The notes beneath the pieces are model-generated. The model ran no database searches. It saw nothing but the letters and a program-made list of their open reading frames with translations, and was not told where the DNA came from. 64,000 nt of DNA from positions 1,178,001 through 1,242,000 of the forward strand of contig JAMXBD010000209.1 in NCBI GenBank assembly GCA_024138025.1. The letters run 5' to 3'. Numbering within the stretch: the first letter of the stretch is position 1; every line of letters starts with the position of its first letter. The DNA comes from Combretum micranthum (taxonomy: Eukaryota; Streptophyta; Magnoliopsida; Myrtales; Combretaceae). The translations under genes and the position numbers were made by a program. Positions 1-12,372 of this stretch are shown here, one piece after another.

Positions 1-1
1 C

Positions 2-739
2 CAATCAGCAAGAGAAGCATTCCAAACTGATGCAGAAGACCTTCCGAGTATTCCAACAGCGTCTTCCCTATCAAAAGTTGGTATTACGTTTGGTAATAAG
101 GTAAGGGACATCAAATCCATAAGCTTTGATAAAACAGCCAAAAGATTTGACCTTCCAGTGATGAAATTAGGAGTCAACTCCGAGGTTATAATCAGAAACC
201 TCGTGGCCTACGAAGCAATGATGGAGGCAGACGTCGAGGGTGATCATCCAACACAGACGCTCAATGTTGGTGATTGTGAACCACAGGGTAATAAGACTAA
301 TGTCAATGATGTCGAAGCACAAGTCCAATCTGAGGAAGATGAAAAGAAGCCACTGATATCAACAACAGGTCTAGTGCTAACTCGCCACATGGAGCTAATG
401 AACGAGCTCATAGACACTGCAGACGATGTGCAGGTGCTCAAGGATCAAGCGATTATAATAAGTAGCTTGAAGAATGAAGAGATCGCCACTCTCTTCAATG
501 GTATGAGCAAGTCTATTGAATTGGGCGGTGATAGTAAGTTGGATCAGATAATTAAGGACGTTGGAGATGTCTATAACAGCGCTTTGAGCGTTAGGTGTTC
601 CAAACTGTTGAAGCGTTATGTGTACCCCTTCTGGAAAATATTATTGGTGATTTTCTCACTTTGCTATCTAATCTTCTTGATAATACAGGCTTTCTGCAAC
701 GCGTACAATTGCCCACGTATTTTCGAGTCCAACAAATGA
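2..739 (+). CDS. DUF247 (UPF0481) family membrane protein, 5' part outside window
   Basis: The reading frame is open from base 2 to a TGA ending at 739, giving 245 residues that match residues 317 onward of the complete copy at 53366-55087. Visible family features are the ASSLSKVGITFG block, the RNLVAYEAMMEAD block, the HMELMNELIDTADDVQVLK block and one hydrophobic membrane segment near the end (about bases 633-705), preceded by a YPFW motif. The protein ends NCPRIFESNK, unlike the other copy, because about 40 bases here (from 711) are reduced to 2 in the second copy. There are 14 amino-acid differences from the second copy before the tails diverge. No stop or frameshift is seen, so this copy may be functional, but its first 316 residues cannot be checked. 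DUF247 proteins are plant-specific, usually with one C-terminal membrane anchor; their biochemical role is not established. Confidence 0.85.
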   Translation, partial: QSAREAFQTDAEDLPSIPTASSLSKVGITFGNKVRDIKSISFDKTAKRFDLPVMKLGVNSEVIIRNLVAYEAMMEADVEGDHPTQTLNVGDCEPQGNKTNVNDVEAQVQSEEDEKKPLISTTGLVLTRHMELMNELIDTADDVQVLKDQAIIISSLKNEEIATLFNGMSKSIELGGDSKLDQIIKDVGDVYNSALSVRCSKLLKRYVYPFWKILLVIFSLCYLIFLIIQAFCNAYNCPRIFESNK

Positions 740-2129
740 AACGTTGTAGCAATCAGTCTCATTTGTCGTCAGTTCTTCGTAGCAAGTCTGGGGAAGGTTT
801 TGCCCGCATTTGAATTATTCAATGGGGGTCTTCTTAGCCTTGCCTTCAACTTTTCCTCATCCTCGCATGTAGTTTTCACTTGGGCTGCTCTATAAAGTTG
901 CCCCCCCCCTTTTTTTTTTTTCCCAAATAATAGATTGGATATATTGTAAATGGCAGTTAAGCTGCGTTATCCTTACTCCAATCTAATGGGAGTTCCCTCT
1001 TTAAAATTGTAGTAGACGAGCCGATCATGCAGCTTTTTATGCTTCATTAGCCATAAATCAGCCATTGTATTTGCTTTTCTGTACACGAAGGATAACTTTT
1101 CTTATTATACTTCTTAGTCAAGACTGTCATCTTCTTATCCTTATTTGCATGTTTCCATGTGTACCATCTGCCCCATAAGCTAGCTGCAAGTAATGAAATA
1201 GTGGGTGGAACTTTCTGCGTGAATTCCACACATACAACAAGATATGGAATAACTCTAGTTTGACCTTTCGGGTGTAGTAGAGTTGTAGCTCCACCAATTA
1301 TTCATCCTGCTGTAACCCCATCCCTAATCAATGGAACAAGATCAAACACAATTCCCCTTGTCGGTGACTAATTATGTCACAATAGCTACCTTAATGTCTA
1401 AACTAATTATATCATCTAAGAGTCTCGAACAACCATCCACTCGTCGATATTGCTTCCATCCATAGGTTCGAACGGACATGAACAAGCAACAAATACAATG
1501 TCAACAGTCTAGTGTATATTTGTCTATTTAAACCAACGAAGAAGCAGTACTTCGTTTTTCCTGGGGAACTGATACTTCTTTTCTTTTAATCTTTGCAATA
1601 TCCTATAGTTAAATAACTTCGTCACAAATAAATTTTTTTTTTTTGTCATTACATCATAAATTAATTTTACTTTGTTCTTTCTTATTTGTGAGTTTCTCCC
1701 TTATTTTTTTTTCATATTGTTAATCTTATCCTTACCATTCGTTTTAAATTATCGGTTGTAAAATTTGCATTTGAGACTATAATGATCAACCTAAATAACG
1801 GGGGTCAATCGAGGGAGGTAGCCAATATTAGATTTTTTTTTTTGGTTGTCTCCAATATTTTTATCCCTCTTCCATCTCAATTCTATTTTTCTAATTTTTT
1901 AAATTAATTAATTGTAACTTAAGTTTGATTATGAAACTCTTTATCTTTTGAACCAAGAGGGTTTCCTTCTCTTTGCTTCATGACAAATTATTAGGGTTTG
2001 ATTTTTATAATTTGTTACTGTTAAATAGTTTTAAGGTTTTACTTATGATACACAATATTTTTTTCTATAGACCTTATAAACTATTCATCTATTATATAAT
2101 GTTCTACTTTTTTTTTTCGACAATAGAGA
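740..2129. other. 3' flank of DUF247 copy 1, no gene seen
   Basis: Probable 3' UTR and downstream DNA. A C-run followed by a T-run lies at about 901-922, and AATAAT near 927 with a ttgtaa element near 946 could act as plant polyadenylation signals. The target site that the solo LTR hit in copy 2 is intact here (tcggg, 1268-1272). The rest is AT-rich with poly-T tracts and no convincing coding sequence. Confidence 0.6.
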
Positions 2130-3175
2130 TGAAGTTCGTTCATTGGGAAAAATATTACGATGAGCATATAGATCGATACCTTCAACCAATTTGCATTTGA
2201 ATTTATTTTCTATATGATTTCTATTGACCAAATCTTCTTAGTTGAGAGTTTGTTTGTACTCACCAATAGAAAACCGATCCTTAGTAAGGATAGCTTAAAC
2301 ATAATCTCCCATATCAAACTCCACGTATCGTCTCTTCCTACAACAACTTCTTTATATTTATCTATAGCCCTTTCTAAATTGTCATGGACAACCTATGAAT
2401 CTCCTGCAAGTTGTGGACAAAGCCTTCGACCTTCCCCATGAATCTTGGTTCTGTTTGGCAAGGGTAGAAAATCAATTGGATTTCTAGGAAGAACATAATA
2501 CACTATTTGAAATGGAATGAACCTTGTACTATGACTAACTGCATGACTGTGTGCAAACTCTGCTTGATTTAGCTTCTGATCCTAGCTCTTCATATATTCG
2601 ACCACTAAACATCAATAGATTTCTTAAGGAACTATTCACAACCTCAGTTTACCCATTTATTTGTGGATGATAGGCACTACTGAAATTTAGTTCAATATTG
2701 GCCATTTTCCACAAGTGACGCCAAAAATGGCTAAGAAATCTGGTGTGTTTGTTAGAATCAATGATTAAAGGTAACCCATGCAACCGATAAACCACTCAAA
2801 AGTGCAAATGTGCAATGTGCAATGTGCATAGCATTCGTAGTCTTCTTATAAGGGATAAAATGCATAATCTTAGAAAATTTGTTCACGATAATAAAGATTG
2901 AGTCATTACCTCATTGAGTTCGCCGTAAGCACAAAATGAAGTTCATGCTCACATTAACCAATGACTACAAAGGAGCCGACAATGGCATAAATAATCTTGC
3001 TTTTGTAACTATGCCATTGGACATTTGGCAGACTCTGCATCTTTGTACATACCTCTCTACCTCTTTTGAATGGTTAAACAAAAACAAGATGTTTGTACCA
3101 ATTGCAAAGTCCTGTCTCATCCTACATGATCGTACCAATAACAAACTCTTTAATGATCTGAGCTCTTAAATTATA
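2130..3175 (-). pseudogene. Ty3/gypsy integrase remnant (copy 1)
   Basis: Reverse-strand translation gives, in order, the end of an integrase zinc-finger (CRVCQMSNGIVTKARLF near 3040-3090), the integrase core around DSIFIIVNKFSKIMHF (about 2865-2915), degenerate remains of a DGQTEVVNR-type block near 2640, and a C-terminal stretch resembling PLPDETRVSGKAEFV-type sequence (2420-2500). Frames are broken by several stops and shifts. Two positions that are normally acidic in the core read N (MNF, VNKF), so the protein would be dead. The distal part resembles the region that usually ends KIGPFEILEKINPNAY. The same remnant is at 59270-60340, so it predates the segmental duplication. A 1-bp deletion near 2395 breaks a frame that stays open in the other copy. 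No LTRs of this element are recognised. Confidence 0.75.
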
Positions 3176-5150
3176 ATTTGAGATGCGTAATTGATTACCC
3201 CTAAACAAAATGCTTATAAACACCTAGATTTTTCAGTACTTTTAGATATAAACCATAAAGTTGCCATTGAACAAGAGCCCTAAAAATCGCTTCGGTTAAC
3301 CCTAAACCCTATTAGCTATAGACATGATCAGATATGGTTCCATAACCCTAGGATGCTAGATAAATCGAGTAAAGCTCGAAACCCTAAAGATAAGTTGCTT
3401 GGTGAAATATTTCATCGAAATGAATAAAAATCGCAATGTCTTAAATGATAAGGAACCCTATGCCAAATAGTCCTTTTACTCTATCACTAACATGCAATTC
3501 GAGATAACATAACAAATAGTAATTTATAAAAAAAATAATACCAAATTAATTTTCTATAATCATATACTAATTTATCGAGTTAGAAAATCATCAGTTAAAC
3601 CGAGCGTTATGCATATTAGAATTCTTACTAGTAAATATTTGTCATTTCTACTACACTATTCATTACTATAAACTACTAAATCAATTTACTTAATGTCACT
3701 ATTCATGCCTATTCTATCTCTAAACCTATTATTGCATAACCATAACTTATACAATTAAACCTATCACCTATCACATCAAATATAATACATATATTATACA
3801 AATATCAATGAAAAACATACTATCCAAACAAACTCCTATGTCACATTCCGTATGTCGGAATAAAACAATATTAAAATCATGATTAGAATGACATTCTCAT
3901 TTTTATATTTCAATGCCATTTTTGAAATCTAGAATCATAATTCTTGGGAATAAATTATTTTGGTTTTGAGAAAGAATTTGATCATACCTATAAAAAGGCG
4001 AAATTATGATTCCATTCCATCCTAATAAATTATCACCTATTACAATTACCTTTTTATCCTCTTATATATTTATTATTCACATTTGTTATCTAGCATATAT
4101 TCGACAAATATCATATGAATTTCATTTCATTCCATGATTTATCCAAACAAAAGATTAGATTTATCATTCCATAACTCATTCTATTTCATTTTATTGCTCC
4201 CATTCTAATTCATTCCATTTAGAATGATTCAACATACCAAACATAACATAAAGGGTTTTAAGCTAGATCTTGAAAAATCTTATAGGATATCAGTGTATTT
4301 AGATTTTATAAAACCCATTTTAATTTACCCAATCACACTCTTATGGCAAAGAATGGATATCTTTAAATGTGAAATATGTATAAATTATTAAGATATTGGT
4401 CCTAATCACTTAGTAATCTAGGTTCAATTGTTACAGGGAACATAATAAAAAGAAGCTTTTAGCTTTTATAAATCCATAAAGGGTAAAACTATTGGTTTTT
4501 CATCTTATTGAGATAGTTACCTAACATGGGAAAACTAAGATGGGTATTTCTTTCTACACTAATGTAGATTTTTGTTATAGACAAGCCTATTATGACTTTG
4601 AAAAAATAACAAACAATCCTGCATTATATTTAAGAATGGATGTTTAATAGAAAATGTGATGTTTATTATATGATAGCAATCACAAATCTTATAATTACTA
4701 GTATCAGCTTTATAGTTTAAAAACTTCTCAATCATTATCATACTACAAATGTAACATTAAGCACATAGGTACATCATGATATTCATCATTGATTCACCAT
4801 AATAGAAATTTATATTTGGATTGTCCTATATATCAATGTTATAGTATTTTCAGCCTGTGCTCACAGATCCCTTTTCCAAAGATCTGACATTGAGATGAGT
4901 ACTCCAAATGTTTTGTTTTATTCATTCTTGATGCAATTGATGTCTAGACAAATGCTCTTGCTCTATGAGGCACTTTTAAGAAAAATTTTCACCACTCTGG
5001 CTTCTAAACCTTGCAAATGCATCCATATTAATATTGTTCCTACGAATTACGCATCGCCAACTCCACCGTGACATTTTAAAATTTAAGTAGACACCTTAAT
5101 TCAATTTATAATTTCTTTTAAATGCTTTATTAGATTTGTGGTTTGAAGGT
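3176..5150. other. AT-rich intergenic DNA, no gene seen
   Basis: No credible coding sequence. A stretch at about 3820-4260 with many attcc/ggaat motifs and a tatccaaacaaa motif looks like a decayed miniature transposon, but I could not define its ends. A short ccctaaaccctat motif near 3300 is too short to be an interstitial telomere. The whole stretch recurs in copy 2. Confidence 0.5.
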
Positions 5151-5154
5151 TTAC

Positions 5155-5372
5155 ACTTTAAGGGTCTATTTGGATTGTCGAATTTTTATATGTATCATAT
5201 CTGTATCAGATTTGTATTTATAACTTATCTGCATCATATCTGTATTGTACTGTTTGGTTCTGTATATGAGTCAAACATTAGTTTTTTATCAGTATCTGTT
5301 TCTGAGCAATCATTTTTTAAAGATGATAAAAATATGATGTCAGAATAACCAAAATAAGTAAAACAAATAGAT
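5155..5372. repeat. Miniature inverted-repeat element, ATCTGTATC-rich family (copy 1)
   Basis: The ends are gggtctatttggattgtc on the left and, read in reverse complement, gatctatttgttttactt on the right, giving imperfect terminal inverted repeats. The interior repeats atctgtatc/atcatatctgtat motifs. A second locus is in inverted orientation at 18226-18412, and a duplicated copy lies at 62288-62525. The size suggests a non-autonomous DNA transposon. No clear target-site duplication was found, so the superfamily is unassigned. Confidence 0.55.
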
Positions 5373-7399
5373 CGTCTATAGTTAAGTTTGAGATACTAAG
5401 AGTTACACCTTGAATCTTTATGGTGGCATTATATATATTTATATATATTAATTCCTAAATACCAAACCTTCATGAGCAGGAATGAAAACTAACTTTAAGA
5501 GCCTGAACACTACGTTCATGGACGAAAAATACATTATTGAATCCAAACATCATTGTAAATTTGCAAGAATAATCCATAATAGAGAATATATTGCAATTTG
5601 CAAAAAACATAAAATCCGAGAGACAACTTTTTCAGAAGAATCAAGTAGGTACACCACTTTACTACTCAACACCAACATTAACATCATGACCACCACTAGT
5701 AGCATCTCATCACCGTTACCATGTGACTGTTATCACCAGCTTATCATTGTCATTATCACTAGGGATGCAATCGCACAGGTTATTAGAGGGTACTTAACCC
5801 ATCTATGTTGATAAATAGCTAATAGGGTTTGGGACAGTTTTGGGATTTTTTGCGAAACCTTATGGGGTAGACAACGACACGAGCCAGATTCGATCTCGAC
5901 CCATCGGGTACAGTCGAGGTGGCTCAAAACTGGTCTGCCTAATGCTAGGGCTAGGCCTTTCCAAGTTACCCATTGATTCATGACCATTGAACTAACCCAT
6001 TTTTTAAAGTTTTCTAAAACAAAATTTTAACAATAAATTTTTTTTTCTAAAAATAAAATAAAGATGAAATTAAAAAATAGAATCGAATTTAAATAAAAGA
6101 AATATTTAACTTGAAATGAAATTGCCCCTAAAAATAATAGTCTTTGCCCATATGATGTGTTTAAAAGTTATTTATACCCAAACACATCTACTTTTAATTG
6201 TAAAGTTAGCATTTTGAGATAATAAAACACTTAAGATACAAACAACTCCTACAAAAACAAAAACAATAATACACTTTTGTTAAAAATCTATATAAATCTA
6301 TCCAAACAGTTTTTTAAGTATATTTATAACTTGTGTTGTTAATAACAACAGCACATTAGATGTCATGAATAGTAATAAATTTTTACTTCTCACACCAAAA
6401 ATTAATTTGAACATTCACTTCTTTTTATATTTATTTTTCCACTTTACTCTTCTTTTCCATTTTTTTCTTATTTAACATTACCATTTGACTTAGTTTGACA
6501 TAGCAAGTCGGCAGCAAGATCTGCCTTGAACTAGCCCTAACTTGACAACTTATTGAGTCATGACTATATGGTCAAACCAAGCTGATGAGTCATGATTGCT
6601 TGTACTTATGTCTACCTATAGAGTAATGGGTCGAGGATAGAATCCCCTAGAAACCCATACTATGAGAAGAATGCTTTCAAAATTTATTTCAATTAATAAA
6701 ATTGAAAGTCAAATTAGTTTAAAGTTCATAAATTTTAGGTATTATTCAATTTAATAAATAGTGTATGTGGTTTCAAATTTTTAGAGCATTCATTTTTAAT
6801 AATATCGATTTTAATTAATCACAGTGATATTAAAACATAAAATAATTGTATTTAAAAGATTATTAGGGTTATTGGGCTCGAGTTCAAGTACCCTATAGGG
6901 GTCTATTGGGTGAGTTTCAGATTCATGAACAAATATCCTATAGGGTTTGAAATGGGTTTTAGGATACCCTATAAGCTATTGGGATGGGTATGGATTTTGT
7001 AATCCCATCTCAAGGCTAACCCAACTACGTCCCAAATTTTGCTATCATGAGTGTTGCAGCCACAATAAATGCAACTACCTTAGGATCAACATACTTGCTA
7101 ACTAAAGTATTAAAGTGCCCACGCTGGACTTAATTCTAATGTGCAACTAACCGTGTTCTACTTGTAGGCCTATTGTTTACAAGAGTCTAGTTGAGATTCT
7201 TTATATTCACCTCTACTAGATTATAACTAGCAATGTATTGCATATTACCTAAGAAAGTATCAACATTTTTAGTGATTAAAGAGTTGATTGAACTTATAGA
7301 TTAATTTTTAGTTAATTTTCTTTAATGGTCATTTATGAATATCTTAGTTGACTCATTCTATGAAACGTTAATTTTTTTTAATCATATGAAATATTGATA
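5373..7399. other. Intergenic, degenerate repeats, duplication end near 6832
   Basis: No gene is supported. At 5760-6000 and 6860-7025 there are diffuse motifs of the gggtaccc and ctatagggt type, common in decayed plant transposons. The part up to about 6832 is shared with 62526-63985; beyond that the sequence is unique in the window. Long A/T tracts are frequent. Confidence 0.5.
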
Positions 7400-7407
7400 G
7401 CTGTGCT

Positions 7408-8083
7408 TAGAAGTGTGCAAAAAAAAAAAAAAAAGAAGAAAAAAATGGATGAAACTGAAAAACCGAATCTAAACAGGAAAATCAATCTAAAAAAATGATT
7501 AACTAGTTCGTTGGTTTTGGTTTAGGATTACAGTTTTTATTTTTTCCAGTTTTCAATTTTGAATTCGGTTTGTAACCATAAAAAACCGATGGTTAACAAT
7601 TAACCATTTCAATATTTATAAATATATTAAATATATAATTTTCACATGTTATTGTTCCTTGGAATTTCATTAAAGTACTATGGTTTACTTGTTTGTCTTA
7701 TATTTGATGGGAGTTAATGTTGTAATTGATTTGGTTTGATTTTGTTGACAATGATACATCCAAAGGCTTATTTTTCCCCTTTTCTTCAATTTGATTTTCA
7801 TTTTTTTTATCTCTTGTACTATATATAATAATTTAAAGAAATTTTTTTTGATAAAAGCTAAAAAATAAGGTTTGTTGTAACTATAAATTTAATTTGTTGA
7901 AACCATTATGTTAAATAATTAAAAACCAAAAAAAAAAAACTTAATCGAGAAAATGGTTAACATTAAGGCGATTAACCATTTATAATGGACCAGTTAAGGA
8001 TCAAGATATTAAAAAACCGATTATTACTATTAGGTTTATAAAATAGGGCCATAGACCGGTTAACTGAACCTTAAACACCCATA
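7408..8083. mobile_element. Non-autonomous hAT-like element with 8-bp TSD
   Basis: The 676-bp element starts TAGAAGTGTGCAAA and ends CCTTAAACACCCATA, giving hAT-style inverted ends of the TAGGGGTGT type. It is flanked by a perfect 8-bp duplication, gctgtgct, at 7400-7407 and 8084-8091. The interior is rich in aaccg/cggtt motifs near both ends and AT-rich in the middle, with no transposase. The termini and the 8-bp TSD together make the call strong. Confidence 0.88.
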
Positions 8084-8131
8084 GCTGTGCTAGGATTGCA
8101 TAAGTTGAAATTGCGACCAAACACTTATAAC

Positions 8132-8583
8132 CATGGTTGTCAAAACCAACCGGTTCAATCGGTTGACCAGAACCGGTACTAATGCCTGGTTGGGTCTCTC
8201 TAAAACTCGTTTTTGCAACAAACCGGCGAGACCCGGATTGACCCGGTCGACCCGGGCGATTCAACCAGGACCAGTTGACCTTGATCCAAAAAAATAAAAA
8301 TAAAATTAAAATTAGAAATTTGAATATTTATTCATACTTTATTATAAATTTATAAAATATAATCATTAAATCATATTTATTTAATAATTAATTGATGAAT
8401 TTGATCTAAATATAGATTTAATTGAGTGATTACACACATATTGGTCTTTTATAATTAAATTATTCCTTATATTTTTATTTTTTTGTGATCTCGGTTCAAT
8501 CCCAGTTGAACCAGGTCCGACCACTCGACCCCTGACCCTCTAGACTGTTCGGGTCAAACCCCGGTTGGATTCTGACAACATTG
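8132..8583. mobile_element. Non-autonomous hAT-like element with 8-bp TSD
   Basis: This 452-bp element begins CATGGTTGTCAAAACCAACC; its right end read in reverse is CAATGTTGTCAGAATCCAAC, so the terminal inverted repeats match well. A perfect 8-bp duplication, cttataac, flanks it (8124-8131 and 8584-8591). GC-rich arms full of ccggtt/cccgg motifs surround an AT-rich centre. There is no coding capacity. It lies 48 bp from the preceding hAT-like element but has a different TSD, so the two inserted separately. Confidence 0.88.
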
Positions 8584-8591
8584 CTTATAAC

Positions 8592-11500
8592 TACTGTCGG
8601 ATAAATTGGGTAGGTCTAAAGACATGAAGTGAGTGCACGTGGACTCTTGTACACAAAGGGATGCAGTTACTAAGAATGGACCAAGACTTGAAGGAAGTAA
8701 TGGAGTGAGCTTTTGAAGCCCGAATGGGCCGCCAAACTTTACTTTGATTATAGACATCGTAATAGTTTCTAGGAGATATTGTGACCAATCTGTTGTGGCA
8801 AAAGTTACACGTGCTATCTCAATGTTATTATAAATGTGTAAGAGAGCATCCTTTTATAGCATAAATATGTTTATTGTGTAACAAAAAAAAAAAAAAAAGT
8901 GAGGAAATGGAAATATAATATTGAGCTCCTAAAATTGCTTAAATGAATTTACCCTTAACTATGAGATTTTCTAAAAAATATTATTAACCTTGTTATTATT
9001 AGGTAATCGATACAAAAATTGAAGACTTTGGATAGTATACGAAATGGGCTTTACCCATTTTTATTCAGTTGTTAATATGGCGGACTAGTCTAGAATTGGG
9101 GCATAATATATTTTTAGTGCCTATACGTATAACCTTCTAAAATATTTTTGTTCATACATTGAAGAACTTAGTGTTGCATGTTGGATTATTTATACATTGC
9201 CATTAAAATAAATATAACATTAGAATATCATGGGGGTGCCATCGGCTAATATAGAAAGAGAAATTCTATGGTTTCATCATTAATTTTAATGAGATCGATT
9301 CTATTGATTATTTAACGGCTCAAATGATAATTAATCATAATCATACCACTAAAATAGTTGATATTTGAACTAAAATATTTATTTTACCTGTTGAATGATT
9401 TTGAATATTGGTCTCAATTATATGGTCTTAGCTCAATAGAAATTCGGGTGACCGTTTTTCTTCCCAACCAAGTGCAAATAGATAAACCATTTCTATGCAA
9501 TTATGTTTTACTTTTTAAATGCATATTTTTATCTTTTTAGACGTGTAAGAAAATTAGGGGTTGTTAGATAAAAATATTTAAAAGCATTAAAACGTTAAAA
9601 TTTTGGAAAGATGAATTGACAATTTGACTGGAACATCAAATAAATTGTATGGCCCTTTTATGGCGACAGCCATCTCGACGAACGATCCAGTAATATCAAT
9701 CCTCTCAAGCTTTGGTCATAATATAAAATGGACCTTTTCTTGAATGCCTAGAAGACCATCTCAATTGGTGGGCTTAAGCCCAGCAGTTTCTTTTCAAGGC
9801 CCATGAAGGACCGCTTAGATCTTATCTAACGGTGGTCCACTCCACTCCACCAATAATTGAATACATCCATACTTGCTGACTTGCAGCCAGCATCAGATTT
9901 AGTTATTTGCTATTTCTGATTTGCTATTTTTAAGTATACTATCCCTATTAATTATATGTGCATGTTTATTTCTAAAATAAATTTTTATAATTATATTAAT
10001 TTTTTTCATATAAATAAATATAATTACAATCACTCTCTAAATGGTAAATATCAAATTTAATACCTAAGTTTCATACCTAATTTAATGCATGAACTTTAAA
10101 ATTATCAATTTAATAGTTATTTAAACCTTTTTAGTATTATTTTTACCATCTTATAAACAAAATTTGCTTTGTTTGTAAACATAGAAAATGTAATATTTCA
10201 TTGAATTTTTACTAATACTCTTAACACTATTTAATATTATTGACCAAAGTGCTTCCTTTACAACAAGAAACACAATTAATAGTATTAGTAAGATAATAAA
10301 AATAATTATAAAAACTTCATTGGACGTTAACTTGATCAATTAAAATTGAAAAACTAAATTAAATTTTTTATGGATATTAAATTTGATATTTTTCTAATCT
10401 CAGATAACATATGCTATCATGCCGAGTTCTCTCGATCAAAATAATCATGAAGTCTGGTAGATGCCAATCACATCACATACGATTTTGGGTTATCTTTTCC
10501 CTTTCCCAATAACCAGAAAAAAGTGCCCCCCAGCATATACATCACATTGTGTATTGCGAAGAAGCACTTTATTTGATATTAATATGTTACGGCTCCGAAT
10601 TAAAGTTGGATGCTACCTGATCCGCACCGAAAATTATTTACTTGGTTTGCCTTAGAGCCTAGCTAGGTGGCTTGCAGGCTTAGGCTAGCTTGCTTCTACT
10701 TCTTGGTTCCATCCATAACTAGCGTTTTTGTTTTATTTTTTATTTTTTCCCCAATATAACTAGTGTATTTAAAATGCTAGTTTAAGGAGCTTAAGGAGAG
10801 AAAAAAGAAGAAGAAGAAGAAGACTGGCATTTTTTTAAGAATGATAATACAATCCAACGGAAAAAAAATTATTTGAAATTGTGTTTTCATTACTAGGATT
10901 TAACAAGGCTTTTGAAGACATCCATTGATGTTTTGGTTATAAATGTTGGTATATGGTAAAGAAATTTTCTATAAATAATAATAATATTTTAAAAAAAATT
11001 TCGCAGCATTCTTAAAACCAACCATCAGTGGCCTTGGCATCACTCCCAAAATGTAATACAACTCCTTTGAAGGCATTATATTTGAAAATTATCCTTAGTC
11101 ATGTATAGAGTTTAGAAGTGAATATAAACCAAATTGGTTTATAAACTACTTGAGTTTGATTTGAGAATAATTAAGTCACACTCATGTTACTTGGATAATT
11201 TATCAAGCCAAGTTCTAGCTTTTTATGTTTAGCTCAACTAGCTCATGAGTCTAATTGAGATCGAGTTGAGTATAAATATTAATTGAATTAAGGTTTAATA
11301 TTATTTTAATTAGAATTAAAAATATATATTTTAATAAATCGAGTTTAAATGATTTTAATCAAGTTGACCTCGAGATTACATAGTGTTATTTCAGACTAAA
11401 CTCGAGTTTAAAATCTTATACTCAATTGCACTAAGATTGAGTTTTGAAATTTCGAGCTGAATTTGAACTTAAACTTAATATTGTCCTGTTTTCAACTCAA

Positions 11501-12001
11501 TTTGTTTGTAGCTCTAGTAAAATTATTAAAAAGTTTTTTTTTTATTTTAAAATTATTTTCCTCCCAATCCAAACTTTCCTTGGCGCCTTTGCGTCAAGCA
11601 TGCCTTGGCTTATGGCATGTGGGGGGTCGGCCGGTGGGGCCGTCGTTGATGTCGTAAACGTATTGAGCAGCCTTCTGTGGAGAACCAGCTTTTAAGATTT
11701 AATATCGTAGGAATTACACTCCAAATTCTGATATTTTATATATTAAGGAGGCGATGTTAGTACACAATATGCTTACATTGAACCCAACATTATAAAAACC
11801 TAACACATTGAAGGTCAATATACATTATGTATAAAAGTACTTAAGTTTGCACGATATATAAAAATGTGTTAATATTGGCCTTTTGCATTTATTAGTTTAT
11901 TTTTAATGTCGTGGGCAACGTTCCCTTTTCATATTTCAGCTACAATAAGGCCACTTCCCTCTAGATTCTTGACCTCTCCAAGTTCAATATCTATAAAAAA
12001 A
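8592..12001. other. AT-rich intergenic DNA with small GC-richer patches
   Basis: No gene is supported. Patches stand out at 9655-9860 and 11570-11700; the latter includes tggggggtcggccggtgggg and has a short open frame, but I recognise no protein. A (GAA)n run lies at about 10808-10822. The rest is low-complexity A/T sequence. Confidence 0.45.
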
Positions 12002-12021
12002 ATATATATATATATATATAT
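12002..12021. repeat. (AT)n microsatellite
   Basis: An uninterrupted TA dinucleotide run, immediately before the dispersed repeat that starts at about 12022. Confidence 0.9.
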
Positions 12022-12372
12022 TATTATATTATTGTTTAGCAATGGATATAGATGAATATCTTCTCGTTAATGAAAGGGTAGGCAATATGCCTTAAATGGC
12101 AATCATCGACCACCACTACCCAACTGCCCCAAGTCATGAAGATCTCAACTTTATCTCATCTTGATATGTGGGCTTAGTATATGAACTTCTTCATTGCATA
12201 GAAAATTTTTCTTGCTTCATGACTATGATTTATATATAATATGAGGACACTCCAAGACATAGTACCCCTCTACTACTTTTTTAGATGGGGAATGCTACTA
12301 CATACCTTGGTCTTATATGTATTTTTACTTTGATACAATACAATCAAAGAAGTAGAATGGATAAAAATTGAA
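12022..12372 (+). repeat. Dispersed 350-bp repeat, copy 1
   Basis: Shares long near-identical stretches with 45803-46155, including atgaagatctcaactt and atgatttatatataata, in the same orientation and over the whole length. Neither copy has obvious ends of its own. In the second copy a giant LTR lies just upstream and an RNase H remnant just downstream, so this may be a relic of an older duplication later broken up by insertions. Confidence 0.75.

Larger units (their letters stand above)
1..6832. repeat. Segmental duplication, copy 1 (DUF247 3' part plus downstream DNA)
   Basis: This block is collinear with 54313-63985: window base 1 matches 54313, and matching can be followed to about base 6832, where the sequences part after a shared cagtga. 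The coding part is about 97.6% identical, and the non-coding part shows more substitutions and small indels. Copy 1 lacks the solo LTR at 55890 and the 354-bp block at 55396 present in copy 2, so it serves as the empty-site reference for both. Its left end lies outside the window. Confidence 0.93.

Noticed and set aside
3296..3312. Interstitial telomere-like ccctaaaccctat
   Set aside because: Fewer than two full repeat units and duplicated with the segment; expected by chance in AT-rich plant DNA.
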